Assembly: GCA_035771175.1 (NCBI GenBank)
Contig: CM069608.1
Span: forward strand, 11,910,019-11,974,018
Reading direction: 5' to 3'
Source: Paratinospora sagittata
Lineage: Eukaryota > Streptophyta > Magnoliopsida > Ranunculales > Menispermaceae
Length of the DNA: 64,000 nt
How positions within the stretch are numbered: the stretch's first letter is position 1; the number at the start of each line of letters is the position of its first letter. Position numbers and translations under genes: made by a program. This document shows, one piece after another, positions 23,754 to 35,178 of this stretch. The notes beneath the pieces were generated by a model. The model had not been told where the DNA came from. It worked only from the letters and a program-made list of their open reading frames with translations, and did not search any database.

Positions 23754-24995
23754 AATCATTAATTAAAGAATTTATAAATTATAATATATTAATATATAAA
23801 ATTTAGAGGCAACTATTTAAACCACAAAAAAGCTCTGTTTCTACCACATTCTATTTCTATCACAAAATTTAATAAATTGTTATCCTTACCCCTATAAACT
23901 TTTCAAAACACCCTTTTCATTCTCTCTCGGATTTTAACCATTTTCAACTCCCTCTTCATTTTTTTTCAGATTTTCAACACTCAAAATCCTAAGGGGCGTT
24001 TGGCTTGGGGTAATCTTGGGGATGAGAATGAGAATCTTGAAAATTTTCATGTTTGTTTCACTATTTGCATTTTTTTGAGAGAGAAAGTGATTCCTGAGAA
24101 AGTAGGATTCTCACCCAAGATGGAAAAGTGATTTCCATGAAGATAGATGATATTCACTTTTATGGGAAAGTGCTTACCATGGAAAAATTTTTATTTCTTT
24201 TTAAAAAAAGGCAAAAAGAGAAAAAAAAACTTACGACAACCTAAAAAACAAAATCATTATTTCACTTATGTTAATATAAATATGATAATTTTTTTTATTA
24301 AAAATGATATTTTAATAGAATATATTGATTTTAATAACTTAATGTTAATAATAATATTTTTTTATATTTTTATTAAATATTCATTTTATGATTTAAAAAA
24401 ATAATGTATTATTATTTTTCATCTTTTATTATTTTTAATAAAAACAATTTCATTATTTTTAATTAAAATAAAGTTTATTATTTTAATAAAAATACTATAT
24501 TATTTCAAAAATATTTTTATTCTAACTTTCTATTATTAATAATAATTTTACATTTTTAAAATATTCATTTTATTATTTTTATAAATTATTTTATTATTAT
24601 TTTTTCATTACAAATAATAAAGAGAGCAGTTAAATAAACCCCACTTATGGACTATCTACACCCCAGTCCACATTTTTTTGCTTATCCCTATAATACCCTC
24701 AATCAAATTTACTAAACTAACCTTAAAAAAAATAAAAAAAAAATACCCCTCCTATTCACACCCCACTGTCTTCTTCTTCTTTCCAACGGTAACACCACCG
24801 GTTCTTCTTCTTTTCTCCAATGCCAACGCCCTTGCATTTGTCTACACGTCGTAATCGTTATAAGCAGACTATTGCAAGGCTATTTTTCTTCATTTTTTAA
24901 AGGGTTTTTTGGATGTTTTGTTCAATGAATGATTGTTTGATTTTTTAGGTTAAAGCATTCAAAAAACAACACCATCAACACACATTTCAATCAAT
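23331..24995. other. AT-rich intergenic region, no gene
   Basis: The region contains a (TA)n tract at 23719-23751 and a very AT-rich block at 24.2-24.6 kb. Near 23994 a ggggcgtttggcttggg word resembles the end of small plant DNA transposons, but no matching second end was found. The apparent ORFs are low-complexity. Confidence 0.6.
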
Positions 24996-27990
24996 ATGGC
25001 CAAAGAAGATTGTTCCCATGACGACGTATATCAAGGAGAGGTAAGTTTTGGTTGTGAGCGAATGGAAATAATTTTTCTTTTCGAAAAAATCGGGTTGAAG
25101 GTCGGCCCTGCGAGGCCGACCATTATACAGGAGAGTTGGCCACATAAGGCTGACCTTTCTTTATTACGGTCGGTCACAATTAGCCGACCTTAGTGTAAAA
25201 GGGTCGACCCTTCCGTTTATTACACCTATCCAAATTTTTGTGCATGAAATTGTTATTTTATGCATTTGACTGTATTTGATGTCGTTAATGAAAATTTTAA
25301 TTTATTTATTATCTAATTATAAAATTCTACATAATTTCAGGGTGAAGAACTTGCAATGGTCATTGATTACACGGAACAATTCATCCCCAACAGAGAGTTT
25401 AGTACACTGGAGAAACTTGTTTCCTGGGTCCAAAAGGTTGGTAGAAGGAATGATTTAGTGATCATAATCCAAAACTCAAATGCTAAGGGTAATGGTAGGT
25501 GAGCTCGGGTCAATTTTGCTTGTGAGAGATATGACCGTCATAGATCCACTACTCAAAAATCTTCTTTTGGTAAGAAGTCAAACTGGCACGAAGAAGTGCG
25601 GATGCCCTTTCTTATTAAATGACAAGAATCCTCGAGGCGGTGAGTAGATGTTAAAAGTTGCATGTGGCACCCATAACCACGCCGCTGCGAAGTACTTTGA
25701 AGGACACTCATACACCGGAAGGTTGAATAATGATGAAATAGAAGTCATGGTACAAATGTCAAAGAGTAATGCCAGACCAAAAGACATATTGATGACTTTA
25801 AAGGAAAGAAGTGTCAGTAATGCATCGACACTGAAGACAATATTCAATGCCAGACAAAAGCATAGGTTGTTCGAATATGGAGGCAAATCTCAGATGCAAC
25901 AACTGTTGCACAAGTTAGAAGAAGAGAAGTACGTCGAGTGGCACAGGTGCGAAGAAGGCACTGATGTTGTTGAAGATATATTTTGAGCTCATCTTGTTTT
26001 AGTGGATCTTTTGGGGTGTTTCCCATATGTGTTTCTGATGGACTGTACATACAAGACGAACAAGTACAAATTTCCATTACTGGAGATTGTTGGTTTCACA
26101 TTGACGGATATGACTTTTTCAGTGGCATTTGTGTATATTGCATCTGAAAACAAAGAAAATTACATGTGGGGCACTACAAAAATTGAGGAAGTTGTTGGAT
26201 GAGTGGTCTCTTCCCAAGATAATTGTGACAGACAGGGACTTGGCCTTGATGAATGTTGTTTTATGTGTGTTCCCTGATATAATGAATATGTTATGTACAT
26301 GGCACATAAACAAGAACGTGCTGGCCAACTCAAAGAGCAAGTTTGCAAAGAATGAGGACTTTGAAGCTTTTATAAAGAAGTAGAATGAATTGGTTTTTTC
26401 TGATACAGTGGTGGAATACAATCATCAGAAAAATGTATTGTTTCAAGAATATGCTGAGTACCCTGAGGTTATTACATACATCGACAAGATGTGGTTGGTA
26501 CCCCACAAGGAAAGATTTGTGAAGGCGTGGATGGATCAATTTATGCACCTTGGCAATACTACAACCAATAGGGTGAAAAGTGCACATTCAAAGCTGAAGA
26601 GAACTTTAGGGTCTTCTCAAGGCAACTTCGAGACATCATAGGCTACAATCAATACAATGTTGGCTTTGCAACACACAAAGTTCAAGTCATTATTTGAAAA
26701 AAGTTTGAATACTGTTCAACATTACTTCCAAGATTCTACATTCATGCATTTGCATGGGTTCGTCTCTAGAGCTGCACTAGACAAGATATGGGAGGAGTTA
26801 GCTCGTGCTGAGAGTGTTGGGTTGGACCAAAATTTATGTGGATGTGTGTTACGCAGAACGCATGGATTGCTATGCGCACATGAGCTTGCTTTGTGTAAGC
26901 AATGTAGTATGCTCATACCTCTAGTTGATGTGGATGCCCATTGCAAAAAACTAGATCTTACTCTTGTGAAAGTAGAGGACAATGAGATGGATTTCAATTT
27001 TAGGGCTGAGTTGGGTCTACTTGAGGATAAATTTAATAGTTCTGATACATCTGGAAGACCTAGAATTGTACAGAAAATCAAAGAGAGTTGCTCCATTGAC
27101 CTCTTCTCTCACTGTGCCGTAGATAAAAAGAAAACAAAAGGGCGGCCGACTAAGAAGAGTGATCGGTCTGCAAAACGAGATCCCTTATTTTTTGAGCATG
27201 TGTCTGCGTACTCCACTTGTTCATCAATCTCATCATTGCAAAAGACCAGACAGAAAAATGATGAACCAAGGAAGGTCCACAAGACACGCTTGCAAATGTC
27301 TCATGGATCTCGTGAATATCTAAATCAACTCTCTCCTGACTAACATCAGTACATATCCCATGTCAGAGATGTTATGGCTGATGGACATTGTGGGTACCGA
27401 GTCATCGCTAAGTCCATGGGTATGGGAACAAACGGTTAGAGCGAAGTTAGAGGTGACTAACTAAGAGAGGTACAAAGGTTTGAGGCACACTACACAACGC
27501 TTTTCAGTAGTGTTGAGAGGGTTCAAGAGATTATGAGTTCTCTACAGGGTAGTGACCCTGTGGCACCCCTAGAGAAGTAGATGACTTTCTCAGATACGGG
27601 GTTGTTGATAGCATCGACATACAATGTCGTGTTGGCGCTTTTATCTATGCAGCAATGTCTTACATTTTTTCCCCTAAGAACCGAACCTCTACTAATGCCA
27701 TTAAGGTGAGTGATTGGCATTGGTTACGTAAATGATAACCACTTTGTGCAGGTAAAAACTATTTTCAATGTAAGTTATAAAATAATGGAAATAATGATTG
27801 TAATGTTATACTTTCCACAAGTGATGTTTGCCCCTACATCACCGATACCTCCCATATCGCCAGATTGGCATAGATTCCTACTACGACAAGGACATGGATG
27901 AGAAACTCCTTATTTTGTTTTCAACGTTGAAGGTAGCACAGTGACAAGCAATGCGGGTGATAGACAAGATGTACTAGTTGACTTAGACGA
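24996..27990 (+). pseudogene. MULE transposase gene with FAR1, MULE, SWIM and OTU domains
   Basis: Exon 1 starts at 24996 (MAKEDCSHDDVYQGE) and ends at a strong AG|GTAAGT donor at 25040; intron 25041-25340 ends tttcag. Exon 2 encodes a FAR1-type DNA-binding region (LEKLVSWVQKVGRRND, KKCGCPF, CGTHNHA), then a MULE DDE-type core with MDCTYKTNKYKFPLLE and IVTDRDLALMN, then a SWIM finger (CGC...HGLLCAHE) near 26840-26890. Further on, 27360-27755 is an OTU cysteine protease-like domain with DGHCGYR and NDNHFVQV supplying the catalytic-type Cys and His. A last exon follows another GT donor at 27752. Many stops (several TGG to TAG) and frameshifts make it nonfunctional. No terminal inverted repeats were identified. 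Confidence 0.85.
25100..25189 (+). repeat. Three GGTCGGCC-type hairpins in the MULE intron
   Basis: Within the first intron, ggtcggcc-N6-ggccgacc (25100-25121) forms a perfect 8-bp stem. Two weaker hairpins of the same type follow, one at about 25135-25155 and one at 25168-25189 (ggtcggtc ... gccgacc). The same words recur in the foldback elements at 28.6-29.1 kb. Confidence 0.75.
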
Positions 27991-27999
27991 TGACTAGTT

Positions 28000-28330
28000 A
28001 TTTTAGAAATGTTGATATGTAGGGAGATGTCAACATGTTTTTTTTGAAATGTTGACATGTCTAGACTTGTTTTATTTTTGAAAATGTTGATATGTAGAGG
28101 GATGTGGATATGTTGATATGTATGGGGATGTCAGCATGTTTTTTGGAAATGTTGACATGTTTAGTCATGTTTTTTTCTTTTTGGAAATGTTGACATGTTT
28201 AGTCATGTTTTTTTCTTTTTGGAAATGTTGACATGTTTAGTCATGTTTTTTTCTTTTTGGAAATGTTGACATGTTTAGTCATGTTTTTTTCTTTTTGGAA
28301 ATGTTGACATATAGGGAGATGTGGATATGT
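28000..28330 (+). repeat. 38-bp minisatellite downstream of the MULE gene
   Basis: Four nearly identical 38-bp units (starting ggaaatgttgacatg and ending in a T-rich run) lie at about 28145-28310. Decayed copies with gttgacatgt/gttgatatgt words extend left to about 28000. Confidence 0.85.
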
Positions 28331-28477
28331 ATATGAAATGTAGATATAAAAGATGTAATTGACTTCGATGTTGATGATATAGACATATTTGTTTTCTTCG
28401 AATGGTACTATGTTGTTTTGGATGTTTGAAGTATTATTCTCTTTCTATATATATGTAGAGGGATGTCAAAGTTCACC

Positions 28478-28863
28478 TTACGAGTGGGGAACGGTACCCC
28501 CGCCGCCCAAACTAACCCGAAATTATTAAAAACACGTCAAAAACTTGATGGAATGCATCCCAATGTATAATGGAAGGGGGAAATGCAAAAAAAAAACAAG
28601 AAAAATACGAGGGTCGTCCATCATAGACCCAACAATTTAAAGTATAGTCGGTCCTGATCAACTGAACAAAGAGGTGTTGGTAAAAATTAAAATATCGAAC
28701 CTCATTTACATAAATCGGTCTATGATGGCCGACCCTATCTTTTTCCGAATGTTTTTGCATTTTCCCCTTCCATCATGCATTGGGATGCATTCCATTAAGT
28801 TTTTGACGTGTTTTTAACAATTTCGGGTTAGTTTGGGGGGCGGGGTATCATTCCTCACCTGTA
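28478..28863. mobile_element. Foldback element 1
   Basis: The left arm (28478 to about 28628) and right arm (about 28714-28863) are inverted copies of each other, starting ttacgagtggggaacg or its complement and holding gatggaatgcatcccaatg-like sequence. The loop is about 85 bp. There is no coding capacity, so this is a foldback/MITE-like element. Confidence 0.8.
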
Positions 28864-28876
28864 CCCTACATTAGAG

Positions 28877-29229
28877 TTACGAGTGGGGAACGATACCCCG
28901 CCACCCAAACCAACCTGAAATTGTTAAAAACATGTCAAAATGTGATGAAATGTATCTCAATGCATGATAGAAGGGGGAAATGCAAAAATATCGGAAAAAA
29001 TATAGGGCCGGCCATCATATACCGACTGTTATAAATGAGGGTCGGTATTTGAATTTTCACCAACTGTGATTTGAATCGTACGGTAGATGATGGCCAACCC
29101 TCATATTTTTCTCATTTTTTGTATTTCCCCATTCCATTATGCATTGGGATGCATTCCATCAAGTTTTTGACGTGCTTGTAATAATTCTGGGTTAGTTTGG
29201 GCGGCGGGATACCGTTCCCCACTCGTAAC
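28877..29229. mobile_element. Foldback element 2
   Basis: This is a second copy of the same hairpin family, only 13 bp after the first. Arms are about 28877-29022 and 29078-29229. The centre has ccggcc/tcggta words like those in the MULE intron. The two foldbacks look like a tandem duplication or a double insertion. Confidence 0.8.
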
Positions 29230-29388
29230 TTTAATGTTGGGTACGGGTTGGGTACAGTTGGTGTATTACACCCCACCGCCCAAACGAGGTCTAAATGTTG
29301 ACATGACGTGTTCATAGACATAAAGACAACGTCTCGAGGAAAAAATAACAGCTAATACATTTGCAATAGTATCAATATAAAAGAAATT

Positions 29389-30560
29389 TCATTCATCAAA
29401 TTTTGCAAATCGTCTCAAGAGACATGATAGACAACAAACAAATTCATTACATGTACTTGTTGTCACACCCCGCTCGGACGCGCCTAAACTAGCGGAACAC
29501 TCACAGGTGGGGCGCGAATGCATTATAACAATAACCGAATACGTAGGAACACAATTGAGTACAAATCTGACTATATTAATTTTAGAATGTATTTTTGTAC
29601 AGAATATGATTGAGGGAATATCCTCCCAAAATCTCCCTTTAATTAACAAAGGTTACAAAATGTGGGACACGAGGTCCACTTAACTACCAATCGTCTATAG
29701 CAGCACGCTGCCTCCCGTTCACTATTTAAAGTTACTGAGAACAAGACAATGTTTGGTTGAGTCAGATTGACCACTAATCCGGCATAGTAATAGTGTAATA
29801 CATGAACTCCAAATATACAGGTATAAGTATGACAGGTATGAACATTATACACAATAATGCAGTGTAAATGAATAGTAGACATAATGATAAATGAATGTAA
29901 ACTTTAATAAAATTTATAAGACACGCAAACCTATGTTTCGTTCCCCACCTTCAAATAAAAACTCCTTGAACTGGCGCTTTCTCTAGAGTAGAACTGCGTT
30001 GCACCGCGAAGAGAGTTTCAAAAAGAGAAAAGAGAAATCACAAAGAGAGTAAGAGAGAAGAGAGTGATTTGGTATGAAAATAACAAAGAGGGGGGGAGCG
30101 GGGGGGGGGGGGGCGCTCCTTATATAGGAAAAGGAACGTCCGAACCTTCGGGTGGGCTGCCCAGTTGTCTGGGTAGATGCCCGAAGTTCAATTTTTTTTT
30201 TGTGTGTGCAAACCTGGTGTATTACACTTGCACCCTCTAAAACAAAACAATAAACAGACACTAATGAAGTATTGTCCGCTCCGCTTGCGTGAATATGCTC
30301 TAACCCCTGACAAACCCACTTCATCGCACCTTGGAATTGATGGCCCCTGCCCTTGCTCTTCTTCCATTGTAGAGGAAGGCCCCGCTTCATCACGGATGTT
30401 CAGCCCAGACAGAACACCAACAATTGACTCCATGGAGATTCTCGTACTACAAACTGTTAATTTTGGTTCAGGCATGGACATCCATTGTAATGCGATGTCC
30501 AGGGTTTGTCTGTTTCGTTGTTGTACATATCCCAATGCAAATCAACAATTACATGTGAAT
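29389..30560 (-). pseudogene. 3' exons of an unrecognised gene, interrupted by an LTR
   Basis: On the minus strand a coding-like exon ends at 30262 (before GTGTCT). It contains LDIALQWMSMPEPK and an acidic/Q-rich linker. A tttag acceptor then opens a last exon at 30236 that reads GASTCNEF...RRFAKFDE-stop at 29389. The exon is continuous only if the LTR at 29461-30226 is removed. The frames join correctly (ATT A|AG GGT). The family is not recognised; it may be a host gene or another transposon-carried gene. Confidence 0.4.
29461..30226 (-). mobile_element. Short LTR of the A/B/D family, probably solo
   Basis: The ends are tgtaatacacc (30226, minus strand) and ggggtgtgaca (29461). It is 766 bp versus 1.4-1.6 kb for relatives because about 690 bp are missing between two gtggga words, as seen by comparison with 35375-36072. 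Flanks are cttgt and cttgc, a 4-of-5 target duplication, so a solo LTR is the simplest reading. A purine-rich stretch next to it could instead be the polypurine tract of a lost element. Confidence 0.7.
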
Positions 30561-30644
30561 AACAAATAAATCCAATTCGATATAAAGAAAAAAGAAAGGA
30601 ATGCAAACTTTATTACCAAGGTGGTATCATCATCAAACATATAT

Positions 30645-31571
30645 GTAACGCCCTGTATATTTGAGTCAAACATAGTCGTAGACTTATACATATTGTCAGA
30701 CGTATTTATATGGGTATACATGTACGATGGTCTTCGATCAGTGTATTTGTGTGTATTTGACTTAAAATAGTGTAATTGAGTGGTTTATGGGTGATTGGTA
30801 TCGTTGGATGTCATTGGTATCACGAAAAACCGTTTAAAAATGAAAATATGAATTTTGGAACGCGAGAAGCGTGCTCCTCGCCGTCTGCAACTTTTAAAAA
30901 TAAAAAAATAAAAAAATGATGCAGTTGCATGTTGTTGAAACAGGTGTCTTAACTCATTTTAGCCACTTAATTGATGAATTAAACACGTATGAGCTTGCTG
31001 GAAAGAGAGACCAGACACGTTTAAAGCTTAATAAGCTGCTGGCAAGATCAAATTTTAAGTTGTTGAATTGAATAGAAAGAAACCAAATTGAGCACACAAG
31101 AAGTTGCAGAAGAAAGCTGATGAAGAAGGCCAAGAGCTTGGGAGCTTCAAATTGAGGTAAAAACCCTGGTCTTTTGAACTGAAATTTCCAGATTTGAAAC
31201 CCCCTAAGTTGTTCAACATATCTGAAAATTTTTGGATTTCCATGGCTAGAATCGATGATTGGAAAAGTGGGTTTTGTGCTGGAGATTTTTGATTTCAAAG
31301 TGCAATTGGATGGTAATTGTGGGTAAGTTCAGTTATGTTGGTGGTGTGATTTTGATCCTGAATATCTGAATTAGTATAATTGAAACTGTTTGAATGGGAA
31401 TTTGCAGAGATTTGAGTTTGAAAATTGGGAAATTGATGAACAATTTGGTGACCAGCGCTGGAATGGTATGAATGAGCGTGGGAAATTAATCAAGGTGAAC
31501 AAATTGTGCTGAAAAAACGTGAATGAGGGGAATGCATTGTTAAGGTATTTCTGATGGGTTTAATTGTATGT
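30645..31571 (+). mobile_element. LTR-like fragment starting tgtaacgccc
   Basis: The sequence begins with an LTR-type tgtaacgccctg and later has a gaggtaaaaaccc word like the aaggtaagc in the element 2 LTR. No end or PBS is visible before 31572, where family A/B sequence begins. Assignment is tentative. Confidence 0.4.
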
Positions 31572-33059
31572 TTGGTGGGCCGACTTACAACCATTTGTTC
31601 TTTTGTATCACTAACTTTGGAGTGGTATGGGACACAATAAAATTGGAAGATACTAAATAAAACGTGGAAGTAAGAAAACCCACGACCTTGTGTGAAAAAA
31701 AACATCTGGGAAAAATTAAATTACTAACATTATCACTAAGTTTACACGGTATGGGACGAGTAAACTTGGACGATACTATTTGTGAACTCCTCTCTCGTCA
31801 ATGTTTCGTAGAGACCGTGTTCTTACAACTTAACTTGGTTGAAACCCTTATTACCAAATTCATGTGGTATGGGACACACGAATTTGGATAATAGTCGAAA
31901 AGACTAAGCGAAAGAGTTCGAATACATAAGATTGCGATAGAACGTTAGATTATGATATTTACCGAGGCAAATCTTAGAACCTTTATGACTCGTATGAATT
32001 TTCAAAGAAATATATATGTATGTTCACAAAAACCAGAACTAAAACATTTGAAATACTTGCAAAGTTTTATACTTATTATATGAACACTCTAACCTTGTTT
32101 TACACCATGGCCAAACATACGAGGCACGTAAGATTCTTTGATTCCTCAACAAAAACCTTACACCATACCTAGAAAAATAGGTGGTTTTACATTGCAGTAC
32201 TCTCGAACTTATTGCTAAGAATATCATAACATTATACTTGGCTACAGTTCCAAAATCATGGTTTTATTTTCTCCTTGCCAGTGAGAAAATGCAAACCAGG
32301 AAGAGAGGAAGGCCACACACAGGGCAACATGACAATTAGAGAGTATGCTGTCAGGTTCAAAGAATTATCGGTCTACTCTCTCTCCACCATATCAACGGAG
32401 CAAGATAAGATCGAGAAATTCTACAACGGCCTCCGTCCTAACATCCGACAAGCTCTGTCGATCTTGGATCTCAAGATTTACAGGGAGGTCGTTGACAAGG
32501 CCATGAGCTTTGAGTAGGAGCAGAGAATGAATATGGGAAAATGACCTGCAACGTTTTCCCAACAGGGCTCGCAACAGGGCAACAAGAAGAAGCCCTACTA
32601 TAATCAAAACTCAGCCCTCCCAGCCCCTGTTCAGAATAATGAAGCCACAACACCTCCGGCTGAGCTGTCTATCCCTGGCCATCATGGTTTTGTAATTATG
32701 GCCCAGGAGGTTGTAATGGAAGGGGTGGCCGTCGCAACGGCAAAGGCAGGGGTGGTGGTCAGCACCACAATCAGTATGGCCATCAGAACCAGCAACAGAG
32801 GCTGACTTGTTATTACTGCGGCCAACAGGGCCATGTAAGAAATGCCTGCCCCCACCCTCAGCAACCGCGACAACCTGTTCTCGTTGTTCCAGTCTAACAA
32901 GCCCCACCTGCTGCTAATGCCCAACCCAGGCAGAACCAGTAGAACCAAGGGCAACAGAACCAGGGCAAAGCGTTTTCCATTGCTCAACAACCCATCCTAG
33001 ACAACAATGTAGTCAAAGGTACATTTTTCTTGTTCAATACAATGTTGCATGTCTTGTTC
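31572..33059 (+). mobile_element. Inverted fragment of the A/B family: spacer plus gag
   Basis: In plus orientation this matches the ORF0-gag spacer and gag start of element A (reverse of 49.48-47.37 kb). The gag ATG is at 32289, eight bases after ccttgccag. Gag is gutted: after MQTRKRGRP it jumps to the middle of gag (MTIREYAVRFKE) and carries further stops. At 33060 it meets the oppositely oriented element B. The spacer part (31572-31705) and 33064-33208 therefore form an inverted repeat. Confidence 0.75.
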
Positions 33060-33484
33060 CACACAAATTTTTCTTTTCACACAAGGTTGTGGGCTTTCGT
33101 ACTTCCACTTTTTATTTAGTATCTTCCAATTTTGTTGTGTCCAATACCACTCCAAAGTTAGTGATACAAAAGAAAAAAAAATGGTTGCAAGTCGGACCAC
33201 CAAACAGTCTCAAACAGACATTTCATTTATATAAAAAAATAAAAAGTTACAATGTCAGTAATTTTTTCTAATTTTCCTGCCTATTACTCCGTCTAGATCT
33301 CCCGTAGTTACAGAACGACTACCAGAATAACGTTGAAAAGATGTTCGCTATTCTACTATGCCTTGCACACATGTTATCAAAGCATTTTGGGTCTCCTGCA
33401 TTCGAGCAAGACTAGATATAATTACATTTAACTGGTCAAATGGATTTGTCAGTTGCCCCATTGATGGTTGGTAGGTTGTCTGTC

Positions 33485-34850
33485 TCATAGGTGGAGGATA
33501 GACTGTAGGCATTGGTGCAAAATGTTGGCCATATGGTTGCTCATAGGTGGAGGGTAATTAGTTTGATTATATGAAGACTCCCTAATTGGGACTTCTTGGA
33601 TGGTTGAATATGTTTGAGTCGGAACATTTTGAAATAGTGGACTCATCATGATTGTCTTCCAACATTTGGCGCCGTCCAATTTTGTTGCGCAGTTAGTTCA
33701 TAGGAACTTGTGGAACTGGATGACATGGTGCCTCAGGAGTTGAAAACCTTTGGTACGTTGTATTGCCTTGGGTTGGGAGGTTCCAGGAAGGTGGATTCGT
33801 CGGAACTCCCTATCTATTCTGATTTGTTTGTTGTTGACTCAGGTTGCCAAAGAGATCATCCTCGGAGAATAGATGATTGGTTTGATCCTTTTTCGGGGTT
33901 GGATTTTTTGTTGTGTTCTGGTTTGGTTCATTAACTGATGCATCCCTAATAGGAATCTTGCACCGACTTTTTTTTTGACAACGTCCATTGTTATCTCTAA
34001 TCCTTCTGCTACTTTCCCCCGAAGTCTCACCAAATATTTCTCCGTCAGTCACCCCTCCCCTTGAGACGAAAGTCTTTGAGATGGAGGATACGATAATAAC
34101 ATTAGTGATCTGTTTCAAAGATTCATCAAAAGTATTGATGTTTGCGTCCCATAGAATCCTCATTATCAAGACTCCGTAACCGAGGAGCTCATTCTTTGTA
34201 GGGTTTTGAATCACCCTTAACATTTGCTGGATGATAATGTGAGGTAGGGAGACAGAGATTCCTTTTTCTATGTAGTATAGCACAAGAAGTTGAGCTCTTG
34301 TCATAAATCCTCTAGTCACCAATTCTGGCAAAATGTTGCTGAATACGATCTTCCCAAGACCGATAAGAGGTGGGTTAAGGTGATTATTTGGGAGGTGGGT
34401 GTACGTCGTTTGGGTGTACGGCTTGTCGGCAAGGAAATTGAACAATTGTTCCTTGGATTCCGCGATCTCTGCAACCGTCTGGGGTTCATGTTGGTCAATG
34501 ATCTCGTCTCCTATTGGGATTTCCATAAGTCAGGAAATAGTTTCGACGCTGATGGAAATTTTTACTCCCTTGATCATTGTCTCCAAAACAGGAGTGATCT
34601 CATCTTCTTGAAGTCCCACGCTATTCATAGATTCGTAAAATGACTTCACCAAGTTGAAGTAGACGTAACCCTCAACTTTTGTTATATACAACCATCCCAG
34701 TTTTGAGAGTTTTTCGTGAAGGATAGGACGGAGGTGGAGATCTCTATTGTCGATACTCCTCATAGTCATAACCTCACGTTTGGAAAGTTTCGTAAGTCTT
34801 GTGGAAATCGGTTCCCGACTACTGGAAGTCGTTCCTTCACTTGAGGCCAT
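33485..34850 (-). pseudogene. ORF0 of element B
   Basis: The ATG at 34850 gives MASSEGTTSSSREPIS and follows a polypyrimidine-cag eight bases upstream. The N-terminal core (LGWLYITKVEGY, NLVKSFYESMN) and the later LLVLYYIEKGISVSLPHI and GYGVLIMRIL blocks match ORF0 of element A and share the layout of the 6.88-7.97 kb ORF. One TGA near 34527-34529 and later breaks interrupt it, but it is the best-preserved copy. The protein is about 400 aa with a polar, proline-rich C-terminal part. Function unknown. Confidence 0.65.
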
Positions 34851-35178
34851 TATTTTGCTGAAAGGAAGATAAAACTTGTGAAATATACAAAATATATTCC
34901 TAACATTTTTAAGATTTATGCCTTGCTTGCTGGACAATATTTTCTATTTTTCTCTTGATGTTTATGCCATCATTGAATTCAAATTTTCCATTAGCAACAA
35001 GTTGTATATATATATATATATATATAGGTTTCATAAATCATAACTATATACATATATATAAATCTAAATTATATAAAAATTATATAGTTATCTAGATATA
35101 TATATCTAATATAAAATTTTCTTCTCCTAATTGGTGGACTTGGACGGGCTATGGACCTTTTTCTCCGATACTATTAAA

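Noticed and set aside
23994..24190. Possible MITE beginning ggggcgtttggcttggg
   Set aside because: Only one end is visible; no inverted second terminus or target duplication.
25578..26421. Minus-strand ORFs opposite the MULE
   Set aside because: They are shadows of the plus-strand transposase coding region.
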